From Arbacia lixula (lineage: Eukaryota; Echinodermata; Echinoidea; Arbacioida; Arbaciidae): 64,000 nucleotides of DNA. Positions 48,838 through 59,635 of the stretch are shown piece by piece (the first letter of the stretch is position 1; every line of letters begins with the position of its first letter). Under the pieces are notes generated by a model that made no database searches, had not been told where the DNA came from, and worked only from the letters and a program-made list of their open reading frames with translations. Where the stretch lies: contig OZ022589.1 in NCBI GenBank assembly GCA_963669155.1, positions 18,071,932-18,135,931 of the forward strand. Direction: 5' to 3'. Both the position numbers and the translations under genes were made by a program.

Positions 48838-50086
48838 GTAAGTGACCATTTCAGATTTCCTTTGCACTTTTGCAATTAATTAAAAGTCATTTTTTAACAT
48901 TGTGGTGGATCAATTTAGAAACTTGTAGAATTGAGGTGGCTATTTGCCGGACCCATGATTATGAAAAAAAAAAAAACCCATGCATTCAGGAAGTCCCGGA
49001 AGCCTAGTGTTCTGAGCTTGCTGCATAAGATATGAATGTAATGAAAACATGGCTCCAGACTCATTATAAAGGACTGGAAAGTCTGCTGCCTTGAAATTTC
49101 TGGCGTTTTCACATCCTCTATTACAGAAGAATGGCAGTAGATGTATGAAAACTTGATTTTGTAAGCCCTTGTAACTGTGTTTTAATTTGTGCTTGTCATT
49201 TCTTTTTATAGTGGGTTAATAAAGCGGACTTCTCAATTTGTATTTACAGTACCCTAACTTAAAAGGGAAGAATATATAACTGTGTGTTCAAATTTGTCCT
49301 TGTCATTTCTTTTTATAGTGGGTTAATAAGTAGGACTCCCCAATTTGTATTTACAGTACAGTACTCTCACTTAAAAGGGAAGAATACAACTGTGTGTTTT
49401 AATTGGTTTTTGTCACTTCTTCTTATAGTGGGTTAAAAAGTAGGACTCCCCAATTTGTATTTACAGTACCCTCACTTAAAAGGGAAGAATATAACTGTGT
49501 TTTAATTTGTGCTTGTCATTTCTTTTTATAGGGGGCTAATAAAGCGGACTCCCCAATTCGTATTCACAGTACCCTTACTTAAAAGGGAAGAATATAACTG
49601 TGTGTTTTAATTGGTTCTTGTGATTTCTTCTTGTAGTGGGTTAAAAAGTAGGACTCCCCAATTTGTATTTACAGTACCCTCACTTGAAAGGGAAGAATAT
49701 AATTGTGTTTTAATTGGTTTTCATTCCTTTTTATCGTGGGTTAATAAGTCAGACACCCCAATTTGTATTTACGGTACCCTCACTTGAAAGGGAAGAATAT
49801 AACTGTGTGTTTTAATTGGTTCTTGTGATTTCTTCTTGTAGTGGGTTAAAAAGTAGGACTCCCCAATTTGTATTTACAGTACCCTCACTTGAAAGGGAAG
49901 AATATAATTGTGTTTTAATTGGTTCTTGTCATTTCTTCTTATAGTGGGTTAATAAGTAGGACTCCCCAATTTGTATTTACAGTACCATCACTTAAAAGGG
50001 GAGAATGTAACTGTGTGTTTTAATTGGTTCTTGTCATTTCTTCTGATAGTGGGTTAAAAGTAGGACTCAAATTGTAAATATTTCAG

Positions 50087-50221
50087 GAACCTCCTGGATC
50101 TCCTGGACTTGGAGGTGGTGGACTGCTCTGCCCACAGGGACCTGAGGCCACTGGAGAAGCTAGAAGACAGGCGGTCACTGCTCTCAAGGAAGCAGAACTT
50201 CATGGACCATCAGGAGACTTT
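50087..50221 (+). CDS. Tandem exon copy 8
   Basis: Asn-Leu start as in copy 2, Val for Met in LEVVDC, and the silent AAG in SRKQ. Same donor. Confidence 0.5.
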
Positions 50222-51256
50222 GTAAGTGACCATTTCAGATTTTTTTTGCACTTTTGCAATTAATTAAAAGTCATTGTTTAACATTGTGGTGGATCAATTT
50301 AGAAACTTGTAGAATTGAGGTGGCTATTTGCAGGACCCATGATTATGAAAAAAAAAAACATGCATTCATGAAGTCCCGGAAGCCTGGTGTTCTGAGCTTG
50401 CTGCATAAGATATGAATGTAATGAAAACATGGCTCCAGACTCATTATAAAGGACTGGAAAGTCTGCTGCCTTGAAATTTCTGGCGTTTTCACATCCTCTA
50501 TTACAGAAGAATGGCAGTAGATGTATGAAAACTTGATTTTGTAAGCCCTTGTAACTGTGTTTTAATTTGTGCTTGTCATTTCTTTTTATAGTGGGTTAAT
50601 AAAGCGGACTCCCCAATTTGTATTTAGAGTAGCCTCACTTAAAAGGGATGAATATAACTGTGTGTTTTAATTGGTTTTTGTCATTTCTTTTTATAGTGGG
50701 TTGATAAGTAGGACTCCCCAATTTGTATTTACAGTACCATCACTTAAAAGGGAAGAATATAACTGTGTGTTTTAATTTGTGCTTGTCATTTCTTTTTATA
50801 GTGGGTTAATAAGTAGGACTCCCCAATTTGTATTTACAGTACCATCACTTAAAAGGGAAGAATATAACTGTGTGTTTTAATTTGTGCTTGTCATTTCTTT
50901 TTATAGTGGGTTAATAAGTAGGACTCCCCAATTTGTATTTACAGTACCATCACTTAAAAGGGAAGAATATAAGTGTGTGTTTTAATTGGTTTTTGTCATT
51001 CCTTGTAATAGTGGGTTAATAAAGCGGACTACCCAATTTGTATTTACAGTATCCTCACTTAAAAGGGAAGAATATAACTGTGTGTTTCAATTTGTGCTTG
51101 TCATTTCTTTTTATAGTGGGTTAATAAGTCAGACTCCCCAATTTGTTTTTACAGTACCCTCACTTGAAAGGGAAGAATATAATTGTGTTTTAATTGGTTC
51201 TTGTCATTTCTTCTGATAGTGGGTTAAAAGTAGGACTCAAATTGTAAATATTTCAG

Positions 51257-51391
51257 GAAGCTCCTGGATCTCCTGGACTTGGAGATGGTGGACTGCTCTG
51301 CCCACAGGGACCTGAGGCCACTGGAGATGCTAGAAGACAGGCGTTCACTGCTCTCAAGGAAACAGAACTTCATGGACCATCAGGAGACTTT
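51257..51391 (+). CDS. Tandem exon copy 9 (last before the interruption)
   Basis: Has Met in RPLEMLED like copy 1 and CGT for CGG (silent) in DRRS. About 1.1 kb of conserved intron and minisatellite follow before the array is interrupted near 52517. Confidence 0.5.
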
Positions 51392-52517
51392 GTAAGTGAC
51401 CATTTTAGATTTCCTTTGTACTTTTGCAATTAATTGAAAGTCATTGTCTAACATTATGGTGGATCAATTTAGAAACTTGTAGAATCGAGGTGGCTATTTG
51501 CCGGACCCATGATTATGAAAAAAAAAACCCATGCATTCAGGAAGTCCCGGAAGCCTAGTGTTCTGAGCTTGCTGCATAAGATATGAATGTAATGAAAACA
51601 TGGCTCCAGACTCCTTATAAAGGACTGGAAAGTCTGCTGCCTTGAAATTTCTGGCGTTTTCACATCCTCTATTACAGAAGAATGGCAGTAGATGTATGAA
51701 AACTTGATTTTGTAAGCCCTTGTAACTGTGTTTTAATTTGTGCTTGTCATTTCTTTTTATAGTGGGTTAATAAAGCGGACTCCCCAATTTGTATTTACAG
51801 TACCTGTGTGTTCAAATTTGTCCTTGTCATTTCTTTTTATAGTGGGTTAATAAGTAGGAATCCCCAATTTGTATTTACAGTACCCTCACTTAAAAGGGAA
51901 GAATACAACTGTGTGTTTTAATTGGTTTTTGTCATTTCTTTTTATAGTGGGTTAAAAAGTAGGACTCCCCAATTTGTATTTAGAGTAACCTTACTTAAAA
52001 GGGAAGAATATAACTGTGTGTTTTAATTTGTGCTTGTCATTTCTTTTTATAGTGGGTTAAGAAAGCGGACTCCCCAATTTGTACTTACAGTACCCTCAAT
52101 TAAAAGGGAAGAATATAACTGTGTGTTTTATATGGTTTTTACCATTTCTTTTTATAGTGGGTTAACAAGTAGGACTCCCCAATTTGTATTTACAGTACCC
52201 TTACTTTAAAGGGAAGAATATAACTGTGTGTTTTAATTGGTTCTTGTAATTTCTTCTTATTGTGGGTTAATAAGTAGGACTCCCCAATTTGTATTTGCAG
52301 TACCATCACTTAAAAGGGAAGAATATAACTGTGTGTTTTAATTTGTGCAAGTAATTTCGTTTCATAGTGGGTTAATAAGTAGGACTCATCAAGTTGTATT
52401 TACAGTAACATCACTTAAAAGGGAAGAATATTACTGTGTGTTTTAATTTGTGCTAGTAATTTCTTTTTATAGTGGGTTAATAAGTAGGACTCCCCAATTA
52501 ATTAGAGTATTTACAGT

Positions 52518-53087
52518 TCTTTGGGCAATTCCATGATTTGTTACGTAACACTTTATGGTCATTTTCAATCTAAGGTTGGCTTCTACAAGAAGATGCTTTG
52601 ATATTATTTTTCTATTTTTGTAGTGTGAATACCTTTAGACAAAACCTACTTCACACCATCAAATAGAATCATGAGACACATTTCAGTAAGGGATAACAAG
52701 AACTGTCATTTCGGTTAGTTACGTTACACTAAGAGGACATGAAAAAAATGATAAGATTTTGTCCCAAGAGTTTCTTCAAACTAGGTATTACTGAAACAAA
52801 CTGTGACATTCGTGTTATTGCGGGTGTCTTGGCAAGTTATTTAATATGAACCATTTTAGGAATAGCTTTCAAGTTTTGTGCAGCAACAACAAAAACATGG
52901 TTAGTTATGTTACACTTTGTCCATGCATTAAAAAATTACATTTGCTCAAATTTTTCTCACACCTAGGGTGCATATGGGGCTTCATTTATTTGAAACAGAA
53001 GTGCAGAATAGAAATACTGTTCAATTTAGCACTGAGTCTAACTATTTTCTCTTCTAAATAACATTTTATGCCTCTAAAGGACTAATT
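52518..53087. mobile_element. Left flank of the block interrupting the exon array
   Basis: The minisatellite breaks off after TATTTACAGT. The flank then contains GGTTAGTTACGTTACA at 52713 and GGTTAGTTATGTTACA at 52899, a 16-bp motif that otherwise occurs only at 63095-63315. No coding segment. I infer that this and 61243-63596 are the two parts of one inserted element. Confidence 0.5.
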
Positions 53088-54775
53088 AGGTGGTCTGTCG
53101 CCAACGACAGATCACCTCTTAATTTCGTTAGAATTTTCTTTCTTTATTATTTATTATTTATTTATTTTTATTCCAAATTTTTGTGACATGGATATCTCAA
53201 CAATGCATGAGCCATATTTCATGAAATGTTCATCATGTATGGACATATATGTGAACATGTTACAGCAACATTTTCAAGGTCATGACGTCATCGTGACGTC
53301 ATCTACGAGCAGTTTAATGAAAACCTATTACCTCATGTAGCTCTAGAACTGGTCATCTCTGTGTAATGAAATTTGACATGCATATAATTAATGAGTAGCT
53401 AATTAATTTCATTGAAAAAAAACGCGCGCGTACGCGTACGTTAGTGCAAAAACGCGCGCGCAAAATTTTAAAATGCTCCAAATCAACTCAAAATTGTTTT
53501 GCATATGTTTCAGGCCATTTCTAGCATTTCAAAAATTTCCGCGCGTGCGCGCGCGTTCGCGCGTTTTTTCGTGCGTAACGCGAACAAAACGTCAAAATTC
53601 TGTTTTTTTACTGGATTCATGTTACTGACACTACATACAACACATCCTGTCATTTTGAGCCATTTCCATGCAATAACAAGGTCGTGCGGGTGCGTCAAAG
53701 TTCAAAGTCTGCGCGTGCGTCAATACGTTTTTGTGTGCAAATATTGCAAAAAACATGACTACCTTCAATCGGCCATAGCTCTTCAGAATGGCCGGTGACC
53801 CCCAATTTTTTTTCAATATTCTGAAAGAGTGGGAAATGTAGATGTGATTTAATGTTCGATTTACCTTTTAAATTTATGTTGATGTCATCATATTGCCATA
53901 TGAATCGAAAAAATGATTTTTCATGTATGACGTCATGAACTTTTTTACCCGCTTTTGTGTATCTCAGTAATTCATGGTCAATTTTCTCCCAAATTTCAGT
54001 ATGTTGTAGCTGAGACCTCGCTCCATAGTAGGAGTTGCCTTCATTTTTCATTTTGATGACGTCTTCACGGTGTAAATTTCATTATACGCATGAATGTCAA
54101 AATCGCACTTCCGTGTTATGTCAATGGAAGTGGTATTTATGAAATGACATGACGAGCTTCTAGGAGATGTATCTCACTAATATGTCGAGCTTTCACTCTG
54201 AAATTTCAGTATGTTGTAGCTGAGTCTACGAGCTTTCCGGAACGTTGTCTCCATTTTTTAATCAGATGTCGGGATCATGGTGAAATTTCAGCTTGAATAT
54301 CGATTTCTTAATCATTCTAGCCCCTGCTGGGCATTACGTGTTAAGTAAATGGGAAGATTTGTGGCTCAGTAGGTAAGGCGCCGTTTTAAGATCTCGAGGC
54401 CCCCGGTTCGATTCCTGGCGTGGGTAGGGTCAACTTTTGCATTCCTTTTGCAATGTTTATTTTGCCATCTTCTTCTGTTCTATGCCTCACTTTGTCATTC
54501 TCTTTGAGATTTTCTTTCCAATTCTTTTTTCTCTCACCCCATTCTCTTACATGACTATTAATCACGTTAGCATAAACATGTAACCATTTAGGAAAGTCTC
54601 TGAAATGTTAGTATAATAGGTGCCCTATGAGCTTTCTTGAGCGCTGTCTCACATTGCTTATGGATAGTTGGTGTCACGAATGAAGGTCTATAGTTCACCG
54701 TGCATTTTCCAGCCCATGTCTGTGCATGAATTTGCCAATGCAGACCACCTGATACTTGTCCACAAGTATGTCTCG
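53088..54775. repeat. 1.6-kb tandem repeat, unit 1 (with 5' leader)
   Basis: The leader (53088-53160) starts with a hairpin, AGGTGGTCTGTCG / CGACAGATCACCT, found elsewhere only in the solo copy at 16151. The shared unit starts at about 53161 (TTTATTTTTATTCC). In order it has two TGACGTCA palindromes 11 bp apart (53283, 53294), alternating CG tracts (53421-53460, 53540-53564), a third TGACGTCA near 53929 and a tRNA-like segment (54362-54415). It ends with the hairpin ATACTTGTCCACAAGTAT. Open frames of 95-131 codons occur on both strands but have no recognized domain. Confidence 0.92.
54362..54434 (+). other. tRNA-like Pol III promoter segment, unit 1
   Basis: A box TGGCTCAGTAGG at 54362, B box GGTTCGATTCC at 54405, spacing 43 bp as in tRNAs, followed by TTTT at 54431. 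The middle (TAAGGCGCCGTTTTAAG) resembles leucine tRNA. The T stem has a mismatch and the acceptor stem does not pair, so this is a tRNA-derived element rather than a tRNA gene. Confidence 0.7.
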
Positions 54776-56391
54776 TTTATTTTTATTCCAAATTTTTGTG
54801 ACATGGATATCTCAACAATGCATAAGCCATATTTCATGAAATGTTCATCATGTATGGACATATATGTGAACATGTTACAGCAACATTTTCAAGGTCATGA
54901 CGTCATCGTGACGTCATCTACGAGCAGTTTAATGAAAAACTATTACCTCATGTAGCTCTAGAACTGGTCATCTCTGTGTAATGAAATTTGACATGCATAT
55001 AATTAATGAGTAGCTAATTAATTTCATTGAAAAAAAACACGCGCGTACGCGTACGTTAGTGCAAAAACGCGCGCGCAAAATTTTAAAATGCTCCAAATCA
55101 ACTCAAAATTGTTTTGCATATGTTTCAGGCCATTTCTAGCATTTCAAACATTTCCGCGCGTGCGCGCGCGTTCGCGCGTTTTTTCGTGCGTAACGCGAAC
55201 AAAACGTCAAAATTCTGTTTTTTTACTGGATTCATGTTACTGACACTACATACAACACATCCTGTCATTTTGAGCCATTTCCATGCAATAACAAGGTCGT
55301 GCGGGTGCGTCAAAGTTCAAAGTCTGCGCGTGCGTCAATACGTTTTTGTGTGCAAATATTGCAAAAAACATGACTACCTTCAATCGGCCATAGCTCTTCA
55401 GAATGGCCGGTGACCCCCAATTTTTTTTCAATATTCTGAAAGAGTGGGAAATGTAGATGTGATTTAATGTTCGATTTACCTTTTAAATTTATGTTGATGT
55501 CATCATATTGCCATATGAATCGAAAAAATGATTTTTCATGTATGACGTCATGAACTTTTTTACCCGCTTTTGTGTATCTCAGTAATTCATGGTCAATTTT
55601 CTCCCAAATTTCAGTATGTTGTAGCTGAGACCTCGCTCCATAGTAGAAGTTGCCTTCATTTTTCATTTTGATGACGTCTTCACGGTGTAAATTTCATTAT
55701 ACGCATGAATGTCAAAATCGCACTTCCGTGTTATGTCAATGGAAGTGGTATTTATGAAATGACATGACGAGCTTCTAGGAGATGTATCTCACTAATATGT
55801 CAAGCTTTCACTCTGAAATTTCAGTATGTTGTAGCTGAGTCTACGAGCTTTCCGGAACGTTGTCTCCATTTTTTAATCAGATGTCGGGATCATGGTGAAA
55901 TTTCAGCTTGAATATCGATTTCTTAATCATTCTAGCCCCTGCTGGGCATTACGTGTTAAGTGAATGGGAAGATTTGTGGCTCAATAGGTAAGGCGCCGTT
56001 TTAAGATCTCGAGGCCCCCGGTTCGATTCCTGGCGTGGGTAGGGTCAACTTTTTGCATTCCTTTTGCAATGTTTATTTTGCCATCTTCTTCTGTTCTATG
56101 CCTCACTTTGTCATTCTCTTTGAGATTTTCTTTCCAATTCTTTTTTCTCTCACCCCATTCTCTTACATGACTATTAATCACGTTAGCATAAACATGTTAC
56201 CATTTAGGAAATTCTCTGAAATTTTAGTATAATAGGTGCCCTATGAGCTTTCTTGAGCGCTGTCTCACATTGCTTATGGATAGTTGGTGTCACGAATGAA
56301 GGTCTATAGTTCACCGTGCATTTTCCAGCCCATGTCTGTGCATGAATTTGCCAATGCAGACCACCTGATACTTGTCCACAAGTATGTCTCG
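54776..56391. repeat. 1.6-kb tandem repeat, unit 2
   Basis: 1616 bp, nearly identical to unit 1 but without the leader. The paired TGACGTCA sites lie near 54898, the tRNA-like A box at 55977 and the B box at 56020. Confidence 0.93.
55977..56050 (+). other. tRNA-like Pol III promoter segment, unit 2
   Basis: A box TGGCTCAATAGG at 55977, B box GGTTCGATTCC at 56020, T5 run shortly downstream. Same structure as unit 1. Confidence 0.7.
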
Positions 56392-58016
56392 TTTATTTTT
56401 ATTCCAAATTTTTGTGACATGGATATCTCAACAATGCATAGGCCATATTTCATGAAATGTTCATCATGTATGGACATATATGTGAACATGTTACAGCAAC
56501 ATTTTCAAGGTCATGACGTCATCGTGACGTCATCTACGAGCAGTTTAATGAAAAACTATTACCTCATGTAGCTCTAGAACTGGTCATCTCTGTGTAATGA
56601 AATTTGACATGCATATAATTAATGAGTAGCTAATTAATTTCATTGAAAAAAACGCGCGCGTACGCGTACGTTAGTGCAAAAACGCGCGCGCAAAATTTTA
56701 AAATGCTCCAAATCAACTCAAAATTGTTTTGCATATGTTTCAGGCCATTTCTAGCATTTCAAAAATTTCCGCGCGTGCGCGCGCGTTCGCGCGCGTTCGC
56801 GCGTTTTTTCGTGCGTAACGCGAACAAAACGTCAAAATTCTGTTTTTTTACTGGATTCATGTTACTGACACTACATACAACACATCCTGTCATTTTGAGC
56901 CATTTCCATGCAATAACAAGGTCGTGCGGGTGCGTCAAAGTTCAAAGTCTGCGCGTGCGTCAATACGTTTTTGTGTGCAAATATTGCAAAAAACATGACT
57001 ACCTTCAATCGGCCATAGCTCTTCAGAATGGCCGGTGACCCCCAATTTTTTTTCAATATTCTGAAAGAGTGGGAAATGTAGATGTGATTTAATGTTCGAT
57101 TTACCTTTTAAATTTATGTTGATGTCATCATATTGCCATATGAATCGAAAAAATGATTTTTCATGTATGACGTCATGAACTTTTTTACCCGCTTTTGTGT
57201 ATCTCAGTAATTCATGGTCAATTTTCTCCCAAATTTCAGTATGTTGTAGCTGAGACCTCGCTCCATAGTAGAAGTTGCCTTCATTTTTCATTTTGATGAC
57301 GTCTTCACGGTGTAAATTTCATTATACGCATGAATGTCAAAATCGCACTTCCGTGTTATGTCAATGGAAGTGGTATTTATGAAATGACATGACGAGCTTC
57401 TAGGAGATGTATCTCACTAATATGTCAAGCTTTCACTCTGAAATTTCAGTATGTTGTAGCTGAGTCTACGAGCTTTCCGGAACGTTGTCTCCATTTTTTA
57501 ATCAGATGTCGGGATCATGGTGAAATTTCAGCTTGAATATCGATTTCTTAATCATTCTAGCCCCTGCTGGGCATTACGTGTTAAGTGAATGGGAAGATTT
57601 GTGGCTCAATAGGTAAGGCGCCGTTTTAAGATCTCGAGGCCCCCGGTTCGATTCCTGGCGTGGGTAGGGTCAACTTTTTGCATTCCTTTTGCAATGTTTA
57701 TTTTGCCATCTTCTTCTGTTCTATGCCTCACTTTGTCATTCTCTTTGAGATTTTCTTTCCAATTCTTTTTTCTCTCACCCCATTCTCTTACATGACTATT
57801 AATCACGTTAGCATAAACATGTTACCATTTAGGAAATTCTCTGAAATTTTAGTATAATAGGTGCCCTATGAGCTTTCTTGAGCGCTGTCTCACATTGCTT
57901 ATGGATAGTTGGTGTCACGAATGAAGGTCTATAGTTCACCGTGCATTTTCCAGCCCATGTCTGTGCATGAATTTGCCAATGCAGACCACCTGATACTTGT
58001 CCACAAGTATGTCTCG
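56392..58016. repeat. 1.6-kb tandem repeat, unit 3
   Basis: 1625 bp. It differs from units 1-2 mainly by an extra CGCGTTCGCG copy in the second CG tract (near 56780-56810), which lengthens the plus-strand open frame there. Confidence 0.93.
57602..57675 (+). other. tRNA-like Pol III promoter segment, unit 3
   Basis: A box at 57602, B box at 57645, T5 run downstream; identical to unit 2. Confidence 0.7.
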
Positions 58017-59635
58017 TTTATTTTTATTCCAAATTTTTGTGACATGGATATCTCAACAATGCATAGGCCATATTTCATGAAATGTTCATCATGTATGGAC
58101 ATATATGTGAACATGTTACAGCAACATTTTCAAGGTCATGACGTCATCGTGACGTCATCTACGAGCAGTTTAATGAAAAACTATTACCTCATGTAGCTCT
58201 AGAACTGGTCATCTCTGTGTAATGAAATTTGACATGCATATAATTAATGAGTAGCTAATTAATTTCATTGAAAAAAACGCGCGCGTACGCGTACGTTAGT
58301 GCAAAAACGCGCGCGCAAAATTTTAAAATGCTCCAAATCAACTCAAAATTGTTTTGCATATGTTTCAGGCCATTTCTAGCATTTCAAACATTTCCGCGCG
58401 TGCGCGCGCGTTCGCGCGCGTTCGCGCGTTTTTTCGTGCGTAACGCGAACAAAACGTCAAAATTCTGTTTTTTTACTAGATTCATGTTACTGACACTACA
58501 TACAACACATCCTGTCATTTTGAGCCATTTCCATGCAATAACAAGGTCGTGCGGGTGCGTCAAAGTTCAAAGTCTGCGCGTGCGTCAATACGTTTTTGTG
58601 TGCAAATATTGCAAAAAACATGACTACCTTCAATCGGCCATAGCTCTTCAGAATGGCCGGTGACCCCCAATTTTTTTTCAATATTCTGAAAGAGTGGGAA
58701 ATGTAGATGTGATTTAATGTTCGATTTACCTTTTAAATTTATGTTGATGTCATCATATTGCCATATGAATCGAAAAAATGATTTTTCATGTATGACGTCA
58801 TGAACTTTTTTACCCGCTTTTGTGTATCTCAGTAATTCATGGTCAATTTTCTCCCAAATTTCAGTATGTTGTAGCTGAGACCTCGCTCCATAGTAGAAGT
58901 TGCCTTCATTTTTCATTTTGATGACGTCTTCACGGTGTAAATTTCATTATACGCATGAATGTCAAAATCGCACTTCCGTGTTATGTCAATGGAAGTGGTA
59001 TTTATGAAATGACATGACGAGCTTCTAGGAGATGTATCTCACTAATATGTCAAGCTTTCACTCTGAAATTTCAGTATGTTGTAGCTGAGTCTACGAGCTT
59101 TCCGGAACGTTGTCTCCATTTTTTAATCAGATGTCGGGATCATGGTGAAATTTCAGCTTGAATATCGATTTCTTAATCATTCTAGCCCCTGCTGGGCATT
59201 ACGTGTTAAGTGAATGGGAAGATTTGTGGCTCAATAGGTAAGGCGCCGTTTTAAGATCTCGAGGCCCCCGGTTCGATTCCTGGCGTGGGTAGGGTCAACT
59301 TTTGCATTCCTTTTGCAATGTTTATTTTGCCATCTTCTTCTGTTCTATGCCTCACTTTGTCATTCTCTTTGAGATTTTCTTTCCAATTCTTTTTTCTCTC
59401 ACCCCATTCTCTTACATGACTATTAATCACGTTAGCATAAACATGTTACCATTTAGGAAATTCTCTGAAAGTATAATAGGTGCCCTATGAGCTTTCTTGA
59501 GCGCTGTCTCACATTGCTTATGGATAGTTGGTGTCACGAATGAAGGTCTATAGTTCACCGTGCATTTTCCAGCCCATGTCTGTGCATGAATTTGCCAATG
59601 CAGACCACCTGATACTTGTCCACAAGTATGTCTCG
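58017..59635. repeat. 1.6-kb tandem repeat, unit 4
   Basis: 1619 bp. It shares the longer CG tract with unit 3 and has a 6-bp deletion near 59468 (CTCTGAAAGTATAATAGG). Confidence 0.93.
59227..59299 (+). other. tRNA-like Pol III promoter segment, unit 4
   Basis: A box at 59227, B box at 59270, TTTT run downstream as in unit 1. Confidence 0.7.

Larger units (their letters stand above)
41770..52517 (+). repeat. Composite tandem array: 9 cassettes of 135-bp exon + conserved intron + ~103-bp minisatellite
   Basis: Each cassette holds the acceptor CAAATTGTAAATATTTCAG, a 135-bp exon-like block, the donor TTT|GTAAGTGACC and about 300 bp of conserved intron. That intron includes an A-run, CATGCATTCAGGAAGTCCCG and CACATCCTCTATTACAG. 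A variable number of ~103-bp units follows: (TGTG)TGTTTTAATTGG, CATTTCTTTTTATAG, TGGGTTAATAAGTAGGACTC, CCCAATTTGTATTTACAG, ACTTAAAAGGGAAGAATATA. Exon starts are spaced 756-1696 bp apart. From the length I estimate about 60 minisatellite units. Copies differ at only a few percent by eye in both exon and intron, so the array is recent or homogenized. Confidence 0.9.

Noticed and set aside
41770-51391. Collagen-like reading of the 135-bp blocks (EAPGSPGLGDGG...)
   Set aside because: Gly does not occur at every third residue, and all eight variable sites among copies change residues in this frame. Kept only as the alternative frame.
42240-52517. Regular ~103-bp repeats resembling a CRISPR-like array
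   Set aside because: Units are contiguous with no unique spacers, the genome is eukaryotic, and the units are intronic minisatellite between exon-like blocks.
54355-54434. Functional tRNA-Leu genes in the 1.6-kb units
   Set aside because: A and B boxes and spacing fit, but the acceptor stem does not pair and the T stem has a mismatch. Better explained as a tRNA-derived promoter in a repeat.
53695-58916. Repeated 118-codon minus-strand and 99-131-codon plus-strand frames in the 1.6-kb units
   Set aside because: Copies are nearly identical because the units are recent, so persistence is not evidence of coding. They overlap on opposite strands, have no recognized domain, and are disrupted in the diverged unit 5 and the solo copy.
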